From: CAZDBA01 sp965224765
Lineage (GTDB): Bacteria; Planctomycetota; Planctomycetia; Pirellulales; Pirellulaceae
DNA: 64,000 bases
Assembly: GCA_965224765.1 (NCBI GenBank)
Contig: CBDDAC010000029.1
Location: 186,001-250,000, forward strand
Direction of reading: 5' to 3'
Below the pieces are notes generated by a model that saw only the letters and a list, made by a program, of their open reading frames with translations, was not told where the DNA came from and made no database searches. The position numbers and the translations under genes were made by a program. The stretch's first letter is position 1. Every line of letters starts with the position of its first letter. Below, one piece after another: positions 36,767 through 46,500 of this stretch.

Positions 36767-38463
36767 CTGGGGTGATGAATCTGAGAAATCAGTTAAGTTA
36801 CTCTGTTGTTTTGCCGGTATGTGCTTTGTAGGCTTCAATTTTTTTGGCATGCGTGGAATTGGCAAGGTTTGATTCTGTAACCCAGAGCTTCCATTTCTTG
36901 TTGCTGACTTCTTTTAACAGTCTCTTGATTTCGGAAGGCGTTTGCTTTGACATCAATGTCGGTAATGCTGCCAGCAGCGACGTGAATCCGCCCCGCGTGT
37001 GTTGCCGCTGAAGCCTTTTGTATCCGCCCAACGTTGACTCCAGCACCTCGGTGCTCACCACCAGACGAAACTTGGAGTACGGCGAATCGAGCAAGCGATG
37101 TTCGCATTGCTCATAGACTTGAACCAACATCAAATAAACTTTCTGAACGATGTCTCCCTGCAAATTAAGTTTGGCCAATTGCCGTTTCAATTGATTCGTC
37201 GCCCCAGCATACACACCTTGCTGGTTACTAAATCGTAGCACACTTGAGACGATCGCCTGGCACTGCCGCCATTGCCGAGCGGATTCAGCAAATGCCTGGA
37301 CCCAACCAAGTTTTTCCTTCAACCGATCCGTTGTCACGCCCTGGCTTTCAGCGGTTTCAGGATTTTCGAGGTGATGCTGGATCATCCGTTGCCATTTGAG
37401 TAACGGCGAAAGAGTCATAAAGCGGCACTTGGATTTTTTCTTGGGCGGCAGAAAATGAGCCAACTCGGTTTGTTGAATCTGCGCAGCGGTGGTCTCGAGT
37501 TGCGATTCGAATTCCTGAAAGACATCATCTTTGCCAAGGGTGTGTTTGAGAATGTTGGCTGCTTTATGCTTGATGTCGTCCATCACTAGCACGGTTTTCC
37601 CCTGTTTTTCAAAGCCTTTAATGCCCTCGTGCAGTTCACGGGCTCCGTCAACGACGATGCTCATCGGAACTCCAATCTTGCTTGAGAGCTCATCCAGCGC
37701 CAACGCGACCGATTGCTTGTCACGCAAATCACCAGGCACGATTGCCAACACCGACATGTCGTCACGCCGCAACGAACGACCCTTGGGCAAGTCCGATTGC
37801 CGAATCCCAAGGATGAGTAAAACGTTTTGCTTGGCCAGTTGAACACTGTGGTCGACCATCCATATCCAGTCGTCGGCCCGAGTGCCCGATGCCTGCAGCA
37901 AGCCAACGCCGCAGCGGCATAACCAGGTGCGAACCGTCGTCCAGTGCGGAATCTTGAATTCGACTCCCAACCATTGCTGGACGACTGAAAGGACCGCTTC
38001 GATAGGACGAAACCCAATCACTTTGACCAGTTCCAAGCACATCGAAATCATTCTGGGGCCGAAGCTGTGATTGGCAATGATCGGAGCAGCGGGCAGGCAT
38101 TGGTGATCACGCCGTTGTTGGAGCTCCCGCTTGAGTTGAGCGAGTTCATTGGCTTGACGGGTAACCTGAAGTTCAACAGCACGCTTCTCATTGACCAGTC
38201 GTTGTCGATGATGGTCTGAATCTGCCAGCTGTTGCTTAAGACGTTGGTTTGCGTCACGTTGCTTTTCGCGTGAGCGAAAAAGACTACGTACAATTTCTCG
38301 GGCACGTGACTTGAAATGAGGGACCGTAAAAGTAGATAATGTCATCGTTGCGTTTCTTCGTTATGGGATTTTTTACCGAAGAGACTATTTCGCGGAAACG
38401 CAACACTTTTAAAATACCAATCTTCCCCAAATTTCCCAATCGTGCCTGGATTCATCACCCCAG
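36767..38463 (-). mobile_element. Complete insertion sequence, 1697 bp, with TIRs and a 7-bp TSD
   Basis: Ends are perfect inverted repeats: CTGGGGTGATGAATC at 36767-36781 and its reverse complement at 38449-38463. The flanks carry the direct duplication GTTGAGG at 36760-36766 and 38464-38470. One gene, a DDE-type transposase, fills the element. The element lies in a hairpin repeat present intact elsewhere in the window. I cannot assign it to a named IS family. Confidence 0.9.
36798..38345 (-). CDS. Transposase of the 1697-bp insertion sequence (DDE-like, unclassified)
   Basis: A 515-residue protein. The first ~90 residues are a charged coiled coil (DANQRLKQQLADSDHHRQRL), followed by a helix-turn-helix-like segment (VQQWLGVEFKIPHWTTVRTW) and an RNase-H-like core: first acidic residue in WIWMVDHSVQLAK, second in SIVVDGARELHEG, and a third candidate Glu in VSTEVLESTLGGYKRL. 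Coiled-coil N-terminus plus this spacing recalls IS66-like or related planctomycete transposases, but there are no tnpA/tnpB accessory genes. It starts at ATG 38345, 104 bp inside the right end, and is framed by perfect terminal repeats. Confidence 0.75.
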   Translation of the reverse strand: MTLSTFTVPHFKSRAREIVRSLFRSREKQRDANQRLKQQLADSDHHRQRLVNEKRAVELQVTRQANELAQLKRELQQRRDHQCLPAAPIIANHSFGPRMISMCLELVKVIGFRPIEAVLSVVQQWLGVEFKIPHWTTVRTWLCRCGVGLLQASGTRADDWIWMVDHSVQLAKQNVLLILGIRQSDLPKGRSLRRDDMSVLAIVPGDLRDKQSVALALDELSSKIGVPMSIVVDGARELHEGIKGFEKQGKTVLVMDDIKHKAANILKHTLGKDDVFQEFESQLETTAAQIQQTELAHFLPPKKKSKCRFMTLSPLLKWQRMIQHHLENPETAESQGVTTDRLKEKLGWVQAFAESARQWRQCQAIVSSVLRFSNQQGVYAGATNQLKRQLAKLNLQGDIVQKVYLMLVQVYEQCEHRLLDSPYSKFRLVVSTEVLESTLGGYKRLQRQHTRGGFTSLLAALPTLMSKQTPSEIKRLLKEVSNKKWKLWVTESNLANSTHAKKIEAYKAHTGKTTE

Positions 38464-38483
38464 GTTGAGGCTCCTGCCGAAAC
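38464..38483. repeat. Right half of the split hairpin repeat
   Basis: Starts with the duplicated loop GTTGAGG (38464-38470), then the right stem CTCCT and GCCGAAAC, matching the other copies except for one base (CTCCT for CTCCC). Confidence 0.85.
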
Positions 38484-40228
38484 AGTTCTTGTTCCTCTCA
38501 AACGTGGAACTTGGGGCTAGTACCGGCCCGTGTTGAATTGACGGGTCACAAGGCTAAGAAAACCGGAATATCTGATGTCGTCGCCCGCCAATCGAAGACG
38601 GGCCTGAGGAACTTTGCTGTTGGCAGAACACCACATGCCCACGCAAGCGAGGAGCATGGCACCCGTCGTGGTGGTTTTTGCCTTTTACGGGAGGTTGAGG
38701 CTCCCGCCGAAACAAATCGTTCGTTTTTTTGTCTTGGCAGAAGCCTCAACCGCGTCACCAAGTTCGCTCCGCCGTTTGAAAGAAATGTGATCGCCAGGAG
38801 AACAAGAAAATCAAAGGGTCTCATGGACTTGCGATAGAAACTCTGCCGTTTAGAGGCAGGAGACGACATCGAAATGGCCTTCTATCCCCTATCAATAAGA
38901 AAATCGTGGGCGAGACCGTCACCCCAGGGTGCGTCGATTGCGTCTCCAAGACTCAAACAAGACGCCTCTCACGAGCCACCAAAATCCATTGCTGCTTGAT
39001 GTCAGTCAGTTGCCCGGAAAGTCGAGGGAAGCGAGGCGACCATAGCCATACTCGTTTCGGCTCCTGCCTCCTTCCTTTGTCGTGTTTCCGCACCGAGGCC
39101 ACACCCAAGGTCGCCACCGACTTCAGCTTGAAGAGCCGGCCAAATCGACTGATCAATTCGCACCAGCCTTTGGTTGCGATGCCCAAGCGAGTAAGTATGG
39201 GAGCTAGGTGATTGGGAATTGCTCCCCGTTTCTTTTTTCGACAAAACTATGGACAGCCGATGTCCCCAAAATTGGGCTTCTACAGAACCGGAGAGGGAAG
39301 TGCTCCGAAAGTTGTTTGACAGGATTTACAAGATGGACAGGATTTGTTGCTGTTCTTATCTTGAAAATCATGTTAGTCCTGTCTACTCGCCGCCCCGCTT
39401 TCAGTGAAGACTTGATTTGTGGGGCCGGAGAACGGGGATAGCCATTGAATGAAGGGCCTTCATCATTACTGGATGCTCTTGGCACTCTGTGATTCTCCGT
39501 GCACTCTGTGGTAATCTAAATTGAACCACGGAGCGAAAGGGAAACAGCCAATCAAATTTAAAAGGAGCCTCTATCAACGACGAAGGCTCTTCGAACAATG
39601 GATGTCCCTCTTTGCTCTTGAATTGAATTACAATGCATTCAAAGTGTTTCTCAGTTACGGTTCCAATGTTTCGGTGTCTCGCTTCCCTCGTCCAGGTCCG
39701 ACCGGGCGTCGTTCCCCGTGCTCGACGGTACTATCAAGACACTATGACTTCCTGCCATCGGTTTCGCTCTGCTTGGTTGTCCTTCGCTCGGCGATACCAC
39801 ACACGTATCCGATTCGTTCCGGCAAGTTGGATACGATTCTTGCCGGCCTGGAGTTTTGAGTCGACCGCTACTCCGTCGCGGTATTTGATGTGGAGATGAC
39901 AGGACCTCCCAAGTTCCTGGGCGACCCCAATGTTCCGTTTGCACATGCTCGAACGACTCCGGTGAGACGGCTTGGCTCCAGACCGTGACGTTCGTAAACG
40001 TCGTTTTCAGAACTGCCGCATGGCCCCCGCTCAGGGAACGACAAGGGCTCTCACAAGGACACTTTCGAAGCTCAATCACATGGCTTTCGGACTGGCTGTC
40101 TACGCTTCGCAGGGATCGTTGCCGATCACCACGCAAGACTCGCTTCTAGCCGTTGGTCAAACGCTACCAGACGGGATTCGCACCCGCAGGGTCACTGTCA
40201 AAGGTTTCAGATTTCATGTCAATTCATT
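38484..40228. other. 1.7-kb gene-free, repeat-like stretch
   Basis: No frame here looks like a conserved protein. It contains the intact hairpin repeat at 38689-38713, a TTGACAGGATTTACAAGAT segment near 39315 and a CTCCGTGCACTCTGTGG segment near 39496, both of a kind often seen as intergenic repeats in environmental bacteria. From 39650 to 40220 both strands are unusually open (see findings), suggesting a conserved non-coding element or a decayed mobile element. Confidence 0.5.
38689..38713. repeat. Dispersed hairpin repeat GGGAG-GTTGAGG-CTCCC (intact copy)
   Basis: Identical over its full length to the copy at 21665-21689, 226 bp from the right end of the insertion sequence. Confidence 0.85.
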
Positions 40229-40567
40229 TCATCTTCCTCCTTCGCCAAGCTTCTTGGCGCAATCCCCGTTTTCTTTTCTTTCAATGAGTGGCTCCATTTT
40301 TTTCCAAATTGGCAAGTAGTAGGTTTCAACACGCGATTTGGCGTTCTCACGTCCCGGCTCATTAGCCCATTCAATGTGGGCAACACGCTTCGAATTCCAA
40401 AAATACTTGTGCTGCTTGACGTCGAATTCGTTAATGAGCGATGGAACGTTGTGAAGCAATTCGATTTCAGCTTGCGCCCAATCCAAGTCGTTTTCGGATA
40501 ACGCTTGTCTGACAACTAACATGCCAAGTTGCAGCATCTCAAGATATAAAGAATTAAGTTGATCCAT
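40229..40567 (-). CDS. Probable immunity protein for the Rhs/ParB-like toxin
   Basis: A 112-residue protein starting MDQLNSLYLEMLQLGMLVVR, mostly helical, with no domain that I recognise (LDWAQAEIELLHNVPSLINE, FDVKQHKYFWNSKRVAHIEW). The ATG at 40567 lies one base after the stop of the giant Rhs gene, so the two are co-transcribed and probably coupled. A small gene directly after an Rhs gene with a distinct C-terminal tip is the standard position of the cognate immunity gene. The identification rests on position and size, not on sequence. The longer frame to 40639 overlaps the toxin and is unlikely. Confidence 0.6.
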   Translation of the reverse strand: MDQLNSLYLEMLQLGMLVVRQALSENDLDWAQAEIELLHNVPSLINEFDVKQHKYFWNSKRVAHIEWANEPGRENAKSRVETYYLPIWKKMEPLIERKENGDCAKKLGEGGR

Positions 40568-40568
40568 T

Positions 40569-43500
40569 CTATTGCCCACTTCTAGGAAAAATCTGCGCTT
40601 TAAGTCTCGTAATCCCGGCTCGACGAGCTGCTTCGACACGAGTCATCCCATCCATAATCATAAATCGACCATCGGGCAACTGTTCAACTTGTATTGGCCT
40701 GTATAAGTCTGGATCGAACTTTCCAAGGCGTTCGAGTTTTCGTGGATCTGCAATAGATCGCGTAGGAGGTGGGACAAGTTTGCAAATGTCCACTTCTCGA
40801 ATTGGCGCGGCCATTGCTTTGATTCCAGAATTTGGATTCAAGCCACGACTGCGAGCCGCGTTCTCCATAATTCTCGCTGCTTCGTCAGCGAAGTCTTCCG
40901 GTGTTCTCTTTGAGAGGGAAACAGCTTGTCGAAGTTTAAATACACCTCTTGTAGCGAGACCAGCAGCCGGAGCTGTCTCTACAGTAGCAGTCCCTGCCCA
41001 AGCTTGAAGTAAGTCTCCAAATATCGAAAAATCTTTATTGTCATCAAGCATCCACTGAACTTCCTGAAGATTGTCATAACATGATAGTCCATAATCAACG
41101 GGATTTCCATTTGCATTCTTAACCCAACTTTCTAATACATACCATTCTTTCCCGTTCGAGTCAGAAACCTGCAACATCTTTACATCCATTCCGCGGTAAT
41201 TGAAATCTGCTGGTCTTATAGTTAAACGGCCTTCTAATCCAAGTATTCCCGAAATGTCTCCTATACTTTCAGCTTGAGCATCCCATGCCAATCCATCAAT
41301 AAACTTGATCATTCGTTCGGAAACGCCTTTTTCCCGCAAGAACGTTTCGGTTGCTCGGTTAAAGCGAATTCTTTTTAATTCCAAACCACTTGGATCCACT
41401 CCATCTAAAGAAAAGTATCCTCTGTATGAACTCATTCCATTCACCATTTCCAGTGGATCTTGGCTGATGAACTCGCCATTGTCTGGATCGTAGTATCTTG
41501 CCCTGAAATACATCAAGCCAGATTCCTCGTCGTGGCGACGAGATGTGTATCCATAAGGATTGCCGTAGCTGCTCGCCGTTCGAATGGTGGTTCCGTTGGC
41601 TGCAAGTATCGTTCGTTTTCCGAAGATATCGTAGCCGTAGAGCTCAGCGATGGTTCCATCACTGACTTTGGTGAGCCCTGCAATACTCCATTGCTGATTT
41701 CGCAGAACGGTTAGTTGCTCCGAGTTGTTGTTGTGGGCGATCATAAGCAATGAGTCGATAACTTGACCGTAAACGTACTCCTGTGAGGGAGCAGTAGAAG
41801 CCGAGCCGACTGCGTACTCCGCGATGCAGTTGAGGCCAGCGTAAATATAAACGGTGTGCTCAGCGACTGTACCAGATCGCGTGATCTTTTTCCAAAGTCG
41901 TTTGTTGTCCGCGTCATAGCCGTAGTCGTTGGTGCCTTCGATTCCTGCGGTGGATGTTGCTGGAACAACCGCTTGGTCAAGGCGACCATTGCCGTGCTGC
42001 CAGCTTAACGTCATCCCGGTATGGGAGGTGGCTAGATTGCCATTAGAATCTAAAGTTTGAGCGGCACCTGCAAGATCCTTGAGTTGATGGACTTCGTTGA
42101 AGGTGCGAGCCTGACTCGTTCCATTGAGTTGCCTGTCGGTGATGTTTCCGATGTCACTGCGAACGAGATCGTAGTCCTTGGCTTGCCCCGATTGGTTGAA
42201 ACGTCGGAAACGATCCTCTTCGTCATATCCGCCTGGATAACTGGAGGCACCCGAGTCCTGGGTCGTAAAGCTCCAACTCGAAAGCGGACCCGTCCAAGTT
42301 TCACCCAACTTGTTGCTGTTGGCATCGTAGGTGTAAGTCGCCGTGCCGAGATTCGTGTTGGCGATGGAGGTAACTCGGTTGGCATTGTCGTAGGCGCGAG
42401 TTTCATCAACTCGGACTCGGTCAATGCTGGTCATTCGTCCGAGTGCATCGTAGGCACGGTCTTCGATTTGTGTGCCGTCCCATGCAACAGTATCCAATTC
42501 ACCTCGGTTGGTGAAGCTGTAATCGACTTCGCGACCTGATGGATAGGTAATGTTGTTCAAACGACCTCGACTGTCGTAGTCGTAATCCACTACAAAGTCT
42601 TGGCTCAGGTAGTTTGTCGTGTCGGTATCCAACTGACCACGATCGGTGTAGGTGTATGCATGGATGACTCCGTCAGAGCTGCTGGAGCCGGTACGGCGAA
42701 GCGATGCGTCGTAAGTGAAATCGTCCGTTCCCGTGAGTGTCGAGCTTGGGTCATAGTATTCCACTTTGTCCAAGACTCCCGAGAACTCATAGTTCATATC
42801 GCGTTTGGCGCCAGAGTGGAGGGTTACTTGCTCTGTCCGTCCGGCAGAATCGTAGCCGTAGGTCGTTTTTTGCGGAGTGGCGATGCCGATAGAATGAAGA
42901 GTCAGCTCAGTACGACGACCTAAAACGTCATAGTCATAGGTCGTGGTTCGATTCTCGGCGTCGGTGACCGAGGCAAGTTGTCCCGTGCGGAAGTAACTGC
43001 GAGAGGACTGCTTGTTCATTCGATCGGTGGTAATGCTAGAACGGCCCAAAGCATCATACTGAAACTGAATTGCCTGGCTCTTACCATCGGTCTGCGATGT
43101 CATTTGCCCAGTGGTTGAATCGTAAACTGCCATGATAGTTGCTGCTGGAGTCGTCATGGAAGTCTGACGTCCCAGCGAATCGTAAACGTAAGTCGTCTCA
43201 TGCGACAATGCATTGGTGACTTGAAGTGGTTGGCCGCCTGAGTTGAATTCAGTTTGAGCCAGGTTACTGTCTTGATCCAAAGAACCAACCCCCCAGCCGT
43301 AACCGTCACGAAGGCTGCTTGTCACATTGCCATCGGAATCGATTTGCTTGACTTGTTCGACATTTCCCACACCGTTCAGGTTGTAGACTAGGTCATACTG
43401 AGTACAGCTCCAATCGAGTAGTTGGTTGGGGGTGGTTGCTGAGGGGCCAGATAGCAAGGCTGACATCACAGTCCGCCCCGAGGCATCTGAGATGCTGGCT

Positions 43501-46500
43501 TGCATGGTCTTTTCATCAGGGCTGATGACCAAAGTCGCTCTGCCGTTGTGAGTTGATAATGATAGATTCGCTCCACCATTGGCAACGCTTTCTCCCAGCT
43601 TGGTGATCGCAGCGGCAATCGAAACGCTGACGTTCTGAGAAGTCGAAAGTTGAACCACGTTAACGCCCGTGGATGTTTCAAGACCGGCGCCATCACCAAC
43701 TACCGTGTCATAAACGTACTGCGTGGTAACACCCCATGCAGCCGGTTTTCCGAGTCCCGCCAACTGCGGAAGGTTTCGATTGATGTTTTCATTTAACGCC
43801 TGAGTCCACAAAGTGCGGAACTGGACTTTGCCATCATCCAAGTAGCGAGTTGTGATTTCTCTATTGGTTTTCGCGTCAGTAGGATTCAATAACGTAGTGT
43901 GCATGTCGTAATCGGCGACATCTGCTGCGTGAACCACACGGCCCGACGGATCGCTACTCTGAATTCGGCCATGCCCCAACGCATCTCGAGTTCCAATCGT
44001 TTGACCACAGCATACTGCATCGTAAAACGTTGTTGTGGTACGACTGGAATCAGGGAGTCCGTTGGTTCCTGGCGCAATCACTGACAGCTGGCGTCCGCTG
44101 CGGTCGTAAGTAAACTCGGTTTCGGCAGAAAGCGAAGAAGCGTTGGCTCCGCTTGACACACTTATCAAAAACTCCCCAGAAACATCGTATTCGCTAATTG
44201 TTTCAACACCTACCGTATCGGTTGATTTGATGAGATTACCCCAGACATCGTATTCACTTTGCCTGAGGTAATTGGGGAAGTTGATGGAATCTGGTTTCTG
44301 AGACAAAGAACGTCCCAAAGAATCGTGAACTGTGAGTTGAGTCGTTCCGCGCGGGTTGATCAGGCTAATGATGCTTCCGCTGAGATCGCGAATGGCATCG
44401 GTGATCAACACCGAAGGATTGGCGGAAGTGCTCGATGGGCGACTGGAATTCATTACTGCGGCATTGTCAGCATAAGTGGTGCTGGTACTGGCGACCTGAA
44501 CCGTACGAACGGTCGTGCCATCGGCGGCATAGCCGTAGTAGGTCTTGCGAGAATAATCTGAAGTAAAGGCTCCAGAGTTAACCGTGCCAAACTGAGACTC
44601 TTGGTTGAATCGCATGTTCGATTTGTATTCGGTTCGAGTGACTTGGGCCTGTTCGGTTCCCCCACGATGCCCCGTGAAACGAAGCGTTTCGACTTGTCGC
44701 CCTTTGTGGTCGTAGGCGTATTCCGTGGTCTTCCCGTCGGTGATCATTCTGACGGGGCGAGATTCGCCCGGCTCGTAATCGTAAATCGTTGTGCTGACTT
44801 GATCGCTGAGCCGCTCAAAGATAGTGGCTGGTGCGCCATTGATATCGACATTGGTCAAATCAGTGTCGTAGGCCAAAGAACTGCTACGGCTGGAAACTCT
44901 TCCAGCAGAATTGCGAGTTACCGAGCTAACGATATTACTGCGATCTTTTCGATAGGTCGTTAGACCGTTGGACGTGTAGGCAACTTCCTCGGTCGTGCTA
45001 TCCGGGTAGGTCGTTTTCACCAGGCGGTTACGAGAATCGTAGGTGTAACTGGTGGTTTCATTGCCGCTGTCTCGAACCACGGTCATCGAGACCAGGCGTT
45101 CACCTTCCCATTGGTACTGGGTTTCCGGTCGAGCCGATTGACCGGGAGCCAAGGGTCTGAGGACTTTCTCCAGTTGCTTGTTGGCACTGTAGATATAATC
45201 GGTACGGACATTGGCCGCTGGAGAAGTGATAGCTCCAGCGACATAAGCCGTGGTTGCCTCCCATTCCAGTTGACCATGGGCGTTGTAGCCACGGATCTCC
45301 TGAACGGGAGTTGTATTCGTATCGGCGATTTCTGAGCCGGGTCCCGAAACGTCAACCAAGCCCCGCACGATCCGGACAATTTGTCCGTCGTTGTTGCGCT
45401 GGGTCAGAGTAACGATGCCTTCCCGGTCACGGAAGTAAGTCTCTTGATTGTTGGCGTCGTATTGCCACAACCCATAAGAGGTGTCGGCGTAGCCGATTCG
45501 GCTTACGTTGCCGTCAGAATCGTAGCTGGGCGAGACCGCAGAGCGGATCGTGCCGTCTTTGACCTTGGCCGGTCGCCCCAAGAGAACTTGCTCTGTTGTG
45601 GGTGGGTTGCCGTTGGCATCAAGATACTCGGGATGATTGGTCTCGTACTGGACGTTGGTGAAACTGTTGTATCCCTGGCCCGTTCCTGTGGTGTAAGAAC
45701 TGCAAGCGATGACCGAGACACCTGCATCCCATTCGGTCAGTTGATTGTTTTCCAAAACTCGGTATCGGCCTGGATTGTCGATATCACGAAAGACGATCAG
45801 GTTTCGGGTGCCTGCGCCATCGGCCGCGCCAATCAGAGCATTGGAGAATTGATTGACCAGCCCGTTCTTCCAGGTGCGATAGTCCTGTGAAACAAAGAGC
45901 TTTTCTTCTCGGGGAACGGCGCCGAAGTGCTCGTCCATGTTGATGGTGGCGGCTTGCCAAACGGAGTCCGTTCCATAGGTGTAGGTCCCCACGGTGGCTT
46001 CGGTTCCCGAAACGTCTCGGAAAACTTGATGCAGATGCCCGTTGCTGTTGTAGGTGTATCGCAGAGATCGATTGACCGTTCCGGCATGTCCCTGAGCTAC
46101 GATATCGATATCCGAGACGACCCAGCGCCCCGCTTGCTGATTGGAATCGTAGGTAAAGCTGGCGGTGTTGCCTTGCCAATCGCCAATGGTGTCGATCTGC
46201 AGGATCTTCTTGGGCGATCCCGTCAGCGCCGGATCGCCTTGATTGAACTTGTAAGTCAACGTTTGGACTTTGCCCGTGGGGCTGGTGACCTCGGTCAGCC
46301 GAGAAACGGGAGCGACGCCAGTTCCCGGATCGATGTCCACCAGTTCCGACTTGTAGGTCCAGCCTTCACGGCTGGTTACCACCGCGTAGACCGTTTGTGT
46401 GGCGATGGTGCTTGGATGGGTAACGGGGTTGCCGGCTGAATCTTCCAGTACAAGCAACTTAAAGGCAGCGTCGGATTCCTGAGCGCTGCCATCCACATCA

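Noticed and set aside
39650..40220. Group II intron or reverse-transcriptase remnant
   Set aside because: No domain V-type hairpin, no GTGYG start and no RT motif could be found.
40240..40262. Terminator at CGCCAAG-CTT-CTTGGCG
   Set aside because: A perfect stem, but it lies inside the end of the immunity gene coding region and has no T-run.
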